DNA of 64,000 nt, taken from positions 129,035,593-129,099,592 of the forward strand of contig OX638130.1 of assembly GCA_951804985.1 (NCBI GenBank), in the 5' to 3' direction. Below are positions 48,901 to 57,900 of this stretch, in pieces. How positions within the stretch are numbered: position 1 is the stretch's first letter; every line of letters starts with the position of its first letter. This DNA comes from Dryomyza anilis (Eukaryota; Arthropoda; Insecta; Diptera; Dryomyzidae). The notes under the pieces were generated by a model. It was not told the DNA's origin. It worked only from the letters and a program-made list of their open reading frames with translations, and searched no databases. Made by a program: the position numbers and the translations under genes.

Positions 48901-51900
48901 CTCAATGGAGTTGCATTGGTTGGTCGTTGTCTGCAATTTTATATCAGTAAATGTAAGTAATATTTAAAATTGACAGTTATATAAATGGTTGCCAGTATTT
49001 TCTATTTGTGACATAGTTTCCACTTTTGTTGAAAAGTTCCCAATTGTGGCATTTTTTAATTTCTGTGGAAAACGTGAAAATTTTGTAAAATTCAAGCATT
49101 TTTCCACACAATTAAAAAAAATACTTATCATTTGTCTGGTCATTTTAAATTAAAATGGCCACTTTCGTGGCAATTTTAAATTTGTCAATTACTTTGAAAA
49201 ACATTTTTTTTGTGTTAAATATCAATGCTCTTCGCAATAAATTATGACAGAGTATATATTTGATATAGAGAAGTGGAATTTTACATATTGAAGTTAACAG
49301 AGGAAAACAGTGCACAAAACTGGATCTGTCCGCGGATATTTTGCAACCAAACTCACTACACTAAAATTTCACCACACTAAAAGTCACCACAATAAAATTA
49401 CTCACATTAAAATTTATCACACTAAAACTCACCAAAATAAAAATTCACCATAAAATTCACCACACTAAAACCCACCACACTATAATTCACCACACTAAAA
49501 CCCACCACACTATAATTCACCACACTAAAACTCACCACACTAAAATTCACTACACTAAAATTCACCACACTTAAACTCACCACACTAAAACTCACCACAC
49601 TAAAATTCACCACACTAAAATTCACCACACAAAAATTCAACACACTAAAATTAACTACACCTAAACTCACCACACTAAAATTTCACCACACTAAAACTCA
49701 CCACACTAAAACTCATTACACTAAAATTTTACCACATTAAAACTCACCACACTAAAACTCACCACAATTTAACTCATCACTCCAAAATTCACCACACATA
49801 AACTCACCACACCGAAACTCACCACATTAAAACCCACCACACTAAAACTTCTACTGGGAAAAACTCTACGGGAAAGAATTCTACCGGAAAGAATTCTACC
49901 GGGAACAATTCAGCCGGGATGAATTCTACAGGGAAATTCTACGGGAAAGCGTTCTATGTGGAAGAATTTTTCGGGGAAGATTTCTACTCGCAATAATTCT
50001 ACTGGGAAGCGAAGTCTGAGAAAGAATTGTCTTTGCGAAAAGTTGTTTTGGCGGAGAATTATTATTTGGTTACCACATTTATAAAATCAATAAAAAAACT
50101 TCAACAGCTAAGCTCGGGCCCCTCATATAAATAATAAAAATGTGTTTTATATTATTAAAATCGCTCCATATCTTTGAATTCACAAAATCTTGGCACGAGT
50201 CGTGCACGGGTCCAGCTAGTATATTATATATTGTTTAATTTAATTTTAATATAATTATTATTATTGTTGTATAATTGATTTTGTACATATGTAGTTTGTT
50301 AAAAAATCACGCGTTTTAAATACAAATAATGAAAAATAGCAGTAATATATGAAAAATATGCCATTCCGTATTTTTTAAAAATTACGGAATAAAAACGTAC
50401 CGTATACGGCATGTTTTTTACTGCACTCAACGGAGTCCACTCCATTTTATAAAAATAATACGGACCGTATACGGCACGAAACGTAACGTCGACAACGGGG
50501 CACACTCCATTTTATTTTTAAAATACGGTACGTTAACGGTGCGTCGATGTATGAAAAACGGTTTCGAACACCGTTTTCGATGTCACGTCTTATCCGTTCT
50601 CTGTACCGTATACGGCTCCGTAATACGGTACGTTTACGGAATCTGATTCCGTATATGCTGTACCGTTAACGGTACATATACGGTACGTTTTGTTTCTTGG
50701 GATAATTTTATTATTTAAATCGTATGTTTTGAAATCAAAAATAAATGTGTAATAAAGATTTTTTTTAACAACAAGCTATTTATTAAAATGTTTGTCAACT
50801 AACGCAAAACAAAAATTCTATAAAAACGATACCTCAAGTGATGTCGAGCAGCTACTATCGTCAGTTCGATAGCGTATAGAGATACGTGTAGCAAAAACGA
50901 TAGAAAAACTATCATTTTTGTTCGATATCGAGTTACGCGATTCCACTCCTGCAATCGAGCAGACGATATCGTTCACACCTCTCGTTGAAACGATTGTCGA
51001 GTATCGACTTATGCAATTTCACTCCAGGTGTAAACGACCAGATAGCTTTCACATTTATAGGAGAAGTGATACAGCGACTGTATCGCAGAGTCTTTTCCTA
51101 TTAAGTATTGTAAAAGATTGCTATAAATAAATAAAGTTTCTGCCAAAATGTTTGACAAATAAAAAATTATAAACATTTTAATGTCTATAAATGTCGATTT
51201 ATTTTATCGAACACCTATAAGGCACATTTATAATGACAATACCATACTATGAAACAATATCATCGTGGCCTGGAGAATTTATCAGCATGGAATAATTTAT
51301 CCTACATAGAACGGATAACATATATTTGGATACACATAAAACTTATTAAATCCCGTCTCTCTTTGTATTTTATTATATCCTGGAAACAAATCACAAGTGA
51401 GCCTTTTCGCTGCAATTGTATGCAATGTAGAACCCGGAGACTTCAGTTTTTGATATGCGCTTTTCATACACGTCTGTGCATGTCAATGCACATGTGGTGG
51501 TTCGTGATAAGCCTTTATTAAAATCGTTTACCACCTTCTTTCTTCCAATTTTCAAATTGATAAATGTGACTGACTGCTTATTATAATAAATTTAGCTGTT
51601 ATGTATATATTTACTGTCAAAGTTGTTATGACATTTTTGAATATGTCCCTTTTTAACATATTTCTGTTTCGGTTCGATTTTATAGCATATTTATGAAAAA
51701 AAGCAACCCTAGACGATACAGTGAAACTCACAGAATATACAATGTAAATCTGGCATTATCCTGCTGAAAAAACCATTGTTTTGTAGGATTTTGTTGTTAA
51801 ATAAAAAGCAAACTACATTCAAATACTTTAATGTAGTCGATTTTATGAAACAACCTACATTTCCAATACACCACCTACCGTAAATGCTGACAATACCATT

Positions 51901-54900
51901 AAAGAACCATCGACAAAATTTCTCACAGAGAAATATTCAGATTCCTTTCAAAAATCAAGCCAATATTCATTATAGCCATCGAGACCATAAAAAGACACAG
52001 CAAGGCTGATAAAATGTAATTTAAGTTACAAACCCTAGACCAATCTGCTTGCAAATTATTTTTAGCAAATCGTGGCCAGCAATTTTATGGTTCTTTAGCA
52101 ATCGTGGCACAGTTTCTAATTTTTTGCGACAAATATCTAGGGCTTCCTTAATTACTCTCCAAACTGTCGATTTGGAATTTTTTTTTGGTAAGAGTAACAC
52201 CCAGTGGTGCGCAACTTAGTGCAGAATTGCTAGATTTTCTAACAATTTTTCGACATTCTCGTTGAAAAAGCTTTCGCCTTGGACCTCCACGCCATTTTTA
52301 AGATAAGTATCCGAATTTGGTAAAAAAATTGTAAAGAACGTGACTACTTCTATTAGTTTTTTACTAGTTTCATTTATACTTATATTTCCCCTCTTTCAGA
52401 GCAATCATTTTGCCTTATTCAATATCAGTAAATTTGGAACCTGGTGGCATTTTCGAAAGTAAGCTAATATTTTATTATTTATAAAAAAAAAGTTAAATGA
52501 AAATACTAGTTTTTCTTCTTTAAAAGTACTCTTTTCAAATGTCTATATTTATGAATCGACAACATTTTAAGTACTGGGCGATTTTATATCTGTTTGTTTT
52601 TATTCATCTGTTGATTGTTACAAAACGCCCACCAAATTAAATGGGAAAGAGAAATAATGTTTTCTATACATTATTTTTGCTCAACAATCTTAAATGATCA
52701 TATTTGTAAAAACCTAAAAGTGTGCTATAGTTATATAATGGTCAGAATACTGGTCAGAATACAGGTCAGAATACGATGAAATTTGGTCTCAATGAAAGTA
52801 GGACCTGAGTATGGAAATTAGCCAAATCGGTCAACGGAGACGCCCACCTCCCATACAAGTCACATATATAGCACTCCTTGGGATAGCACTCATGTATACA
52901 ACTGAAATAATCCCTCATAATTATACCAGCAATATTTCCACTTAGTTTGTAAGGAATTCCATAGTCTTGTCTTTTCGACTATAAAATTCCGTCCCATGTG
53001 ACCTAACTTTCTCCACTAGTTTTAAATTTAATTATATGAAAAGTTATCTATAACCAAGATAGTATCCATTAATATATCCACTTTGGTGGAAGACAGTACC
53101 AGTTTGATGGTGTAGATTCAGTTTTAGAAGTTAAAACTTTTTTTTGATGAGTCTGTTCTAGTGGACAAATACCATGCATTGGGTATAATAATATATTTTG
53201 TTTTGTCATTGATTCCGGGGGAATTTCTGTTCCTTCGACTGAATTCTCCTTCCCCGGATTGAATTCTCTTATCATGAATCTCCCTTGAACTCAAATTAAT
53301 ATAATTTGTGTGTCAAAAAAACTATACTGAATCTATTTGTTTGATATCAGTGCTAGTTTAAGTTCATTTAAATCAGTTTAATTTTAAATTTCGCATATGT
53401 CTAAAAACAGAGATTTGATATGACTGCTGCACTCAATTAAAATCACAAGCAACATTATTTCGGAATGCAGCTCCGACCTTCAAACAATATAATATTTGGA
53501 AAACAACATTAGATCGATTTCTTACAACACTGACAGAGCCGATTTTGTCCATGCTCCTGCGAAACGACGTCGATACGAACGAACATGTTCTCGTCCAATG
53601 ATACCGATGTGCAAGTCAAGTAAATTAATATTAAGTGCATTTGAAACGGATGTTGATATGCGGCGTGCCGATAATTCGGTGGAGCGCAGTTTATATCCGT
53701 GCATAATATAATAGAAAATATACTTGGGTTTCAACGACACTTTTTTGGGTATTTCTGAATAAATTTATTCTTGCTTGGCGAACTCAAAATGCAACTGTCC
53801 GAAATATTCGTACAAGTTGATCACTGTTGAGTGTTTTGCGTGGAATGAATTTGTATGCTTGGTGCTCGGCCTTTTATACAAAAAGTTAACGACTACATTT
53901 AGAAGAACAAGCATAGAGTCTCGAAGATCCGAGTCTCGCACAACATCTGTTCAATATAATGTTGCCACATTGATGTGACTTTAGTAATAGTTATAGGGTT
54001 GTTATATAAAATAGTATAAAATAGTGTAAAATAGTATGAAATAATAATAGAATTGCTTCACATTTCATATTCGTAATCGAATAAAATAATAGAAGATGAT
54101 TTTATAACGCTTTAGTAAATTTAAGTGAAGCTTGTTGGGAAAATATCCATAATGCTTGAGTTCAGTGCAGTTCGTAATGAAATTTTAGCATTTTTGAAAT
54201 ACGAAATATTCAAAGTATAATAAAAAACAATGATAAATAAAAAAATTGTTTGAGAAAAATAAAATAAATGTAACTTCAAATTTTAGCAATAGATCGAGCA
54301 ACTAGAGTGCACGTGAGAGTTTTTTTTAATACATAGTGTGCAAAAATACAAAATTAATAATAATTTGCGAAACAACGCAGCGACAGAAAATAGTGAAATG
54401 TGTTGTGAGAAAAATGCACGTCAAAAACTTTGAAAGTTTAAACCATCAGCATCGATCGCTTATACTAAGTTTAAACGACGGTTGAAGTTCACTGAAAAAA
54501 TCGATTCTGATTTCAAACGAAGTTTAAACCACAAACAAAGTTTAACTAGCACTGAAAAACTGGCCCTAAGCAATTTAAGAGCGCTCTAAAATTGGAGTCA
54601 TAAAGGAATTTTTGAGTGTTTTCTGATTCTTCGTAAAAAAGACTCATAAAAGTATCTCATTTAAACTGATTTTGGAGCACTCAATCATATTACTCGTAAA
54701 AGATTCATATTTAGGAGCCCTCATAAATTAGACTCTCAAAAGCATCAAATATAAAATTGTTTCTGAGAGCGCAGAGAATAGACTCATAAAAGTTCTATAT
54801 TTTAGAATGTTTTTGGAATGCTCCAAAGTTTCACTCATAACACTTTTGTGTCTCATTCATTAGCGCTTCAAATGAAACTCATAAAATCATGTAATTGAGG

Positions 54901-57900
54901 AGCACTCAAAAAAGGGACTCATAAGAGTATCTTTTTTAAGCTGGCTTTAGGACCCTACTACGTAAATAAAATTGATATACTAATACTCATTTTAAATTTG
55001 AAATGAAATTAAAATTCATTTTAAAGTAAGTTCAACAGACAAACCTACATATGTCATGGATTTACTTGAAATGGATGCAGAAAAATATGCACATGTAATA
55101 TGTTGGATTCATTTAAGACACATTATATATTTCTGAATAGGGAAAATTTCCAAAAATGAAATAATTGTTGTTCTAGAAGTTCTAAAAAATGTGAATAATT
55201 TAAGAATATTTAAAATGATCAAAAATACGCGTATTTTTTCGCTCTTTAAGGCGTGTCTACTACCCAAGTTTCTGTAGCCTTTTGGGGCTCTTTTTAGTAC
55301 TCAAATATGACTGTTTTAGGGGTAGTAAAAGTCTCATTAATATGAGGGTTTTGGGCTCATACAATGGGGACCTCTACCCAGAAGTCGGGAGCATTTTTGG
55401 ACTCATTTTTGTGCTCAAATATAAATGTTTTAGGAGTTTTAAAAGTTCCGTAAATATGAGGGTTTTTGAGCTCATAAAATGGGGCCATCTACCCAGGGGT
55501 TGGTAACCTTTTTGGGCTCTTTTAAGTATATAAAGATTTGGTAACACTCATAAATATGACACATTTAGGAGTCTTAAAAGATTCAAAATGTTTGCTGGGA
55601 ATACAGGAAGATATTTTTTTAAATTAGGGTTTTGAAAAACTTTGTTATACAATGGCCGCATTCAGATTACAGAACAATTGTCCAACTGTTTCTAAATTTG
55701 TCGTTGAATGGTATGCTACCCGAACATGATCAGATCCACACTCATAAATATGAAGTAATTGTGGTGTCTTGGAGAATCTGTATTTGATCGCGTTCTGCCA
55801 TCTTTGCTTGTGTGCTGAAGCAACCCAGGAGCTGATAGATAATTTTCGCGTAGATGCAGGTACTCCAACCACGGGTTTTGTGCTTGATCCAGCACAGTTT
55901 TGGATGAAATGACGAGGTTGTGAAAAGCCATAAGAGCAGCTTAATTGTCGCTGCAAACAGATATAGCTCTGTTTCGCCATCTATATTCCGCAATGAGGTC
56001 CATGGCCATAAGTATTGCATAAACTTCGGCTTGGAATATCCAGGCTTTGTCACCTAATGCGAAGTGAAGTTTTTGGTCATCTGGTTCATCAAATACTTTA
56101 CGACGGCTTCGAAACCGAACAGGGATCTTGTTTTGGAGCCGTCGGAGAATATACGGTGGGACTCCCTATCTGCCTCACAGTAATGCGTTTGTCAAGGTCT
56201 TGATTGTCAGGTTGGCAAACTTCAAAATTTCGACTTGGTAATATTACTATAGTCATTGTATCAGAGGGTATCTCCAGTCAGTCACGCATGAAAGCTTGTT
56301 CCACCAGACTACCGGTGCCATTGGTCTTATTATTGCTGTGTAAATCCATAAGGTTTTGCTAGGCGATAATCCCCAAGTCTTCCCAAAAAGGAGCATTAAG
56401 TGCTCGCGAACATTTTTTTTTCAACATGTTTTGCCCACTTAGTTAACTATCTACAGTTAAGCCCAGATATTTTACATCGTTAAACAGAGGAATGGTACAT
56501 TTACGATTTTTGTTTTCTGTGTACGATGAAGTTAATCAATAGGCAGTGGCCTCTTTTGATGGCTTTATGTCACCTGAATTATTAGCAATCGCATTTTCTG
56601 GCAACAGCTATGTGTATTCGCTTACCGCGTTGATGTTATTGCAGTGTGTGGTTGCTATTGCAGTACGTGGTGTGTGTGCGTGTATTTGGTGGAATTCGCT
56701 TAAAATTAGAATTTTTTGGTGGCACGTATATCAGTTCACATTTGGTTCATGTCAAAGGAAAGGCTTATAGAGTTTGATCATACTCTATTGGTGTCGTTGA
56801 AAATGATGATTTTAATAAACTAAAAAATAATTATATGAATACTGTGAAAATGCAATAATACTTTAAAAACGTCGAGCATACCAATTAAATAATTTGCTAC
56901 TTAAGAAAAAACATTTATTGGTATATTTTTGGACGCAAATACCATTTTTAGCGAGTGTGTTTGCTCAATACATGAAAATGGCAAAAACTCAAAAACTTAA
57001 ATGTGTATCTTGGTATGACAGTGATTGGACTTAGGACATTAAAACTTAACTCGGGGATCGGATGAATTCAAAGGTAAATGGAATCTGAAAACACCAAGAA
57101 AGCATGGATCAGAGTATGAATGAAATAGCACAATGGAAAAAGCTATTTAAAATAAATCCCAAATGATCCGTATATGCATTAACAGTTACAAAAAAACAAA
57201 AAAAAAACTTTTTTTTATTTTAATGCGAACATCAATCTCAATACGGCAACAATCTCAATACGGGATTTTTTTAGATTTTTTAAAATGTATTTCAATAACT
57301 TTATAATCATTCCAAATAATGAAAATAAAAAAAAAATCATGTAATATACGTATAAATTTTGCAAAAATTAATCATAATATACAGCAAAGAATAATAAAAT
57401 CATAATGATTTGGTATTTGTTATGTATGATTATATCAGGGAAAAAATGTTTGGATTTTTAATTCGCTTTTATTTGTTGTAAAACTTGACCACATTAGTAA
57501 TTTAAAACGTGAGATATTTGCAAACCATTTTTACCACATTTTTTGACCACCTTATTGAAAGCTCGGTAAAAATGTTATTGGTTGATATCTCATAAAACGA
57601 TCCATAGAAAACTTTATAACCCACATTTTAGAATGTTTCATATTAGGCTTGAACATTTGTTGGCATATTTGAAATTATTATTTAAGGTTTATGGCAATCG
57701 ATAGGCACTTTAAAAGCAAACATTTAATGCCTTTACATAAATATATTTTATCTTCTACATAAAAAAAGTAATAGCCAAAAAATACACAACATTTCAAAAA
57801 TACCACAGATGGGAAGATTCCAACAGTGATCTTACACTTTGCAAGCCTGTACAGTGAGTAGATCAACGCATTCTCTTTGTCCTTGAACAAATATGAGTTG

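Larger units (their letters stand above)
49340..50219 (+). mobile_element. Helitron-like element with minisatellites and 3' hairpin-CTAG
   Basis: The 3' end has GCACGA-g-TCGTGC (50193-50205), a perfect 6-bp-stem hairpin, 10 nt before a terminal CTAG followed by T: the known Helitron 3' signature. Inside are two tandem arrays (49.34-49.84 and 49.85-49.99 kb). The 5' end (TC after A) is not identified. No Rep/helicase frame, so non-autonomous (DINE/HINE type). A reversed relative is at 24.22-24.44 kb. Confidence 0.7.
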
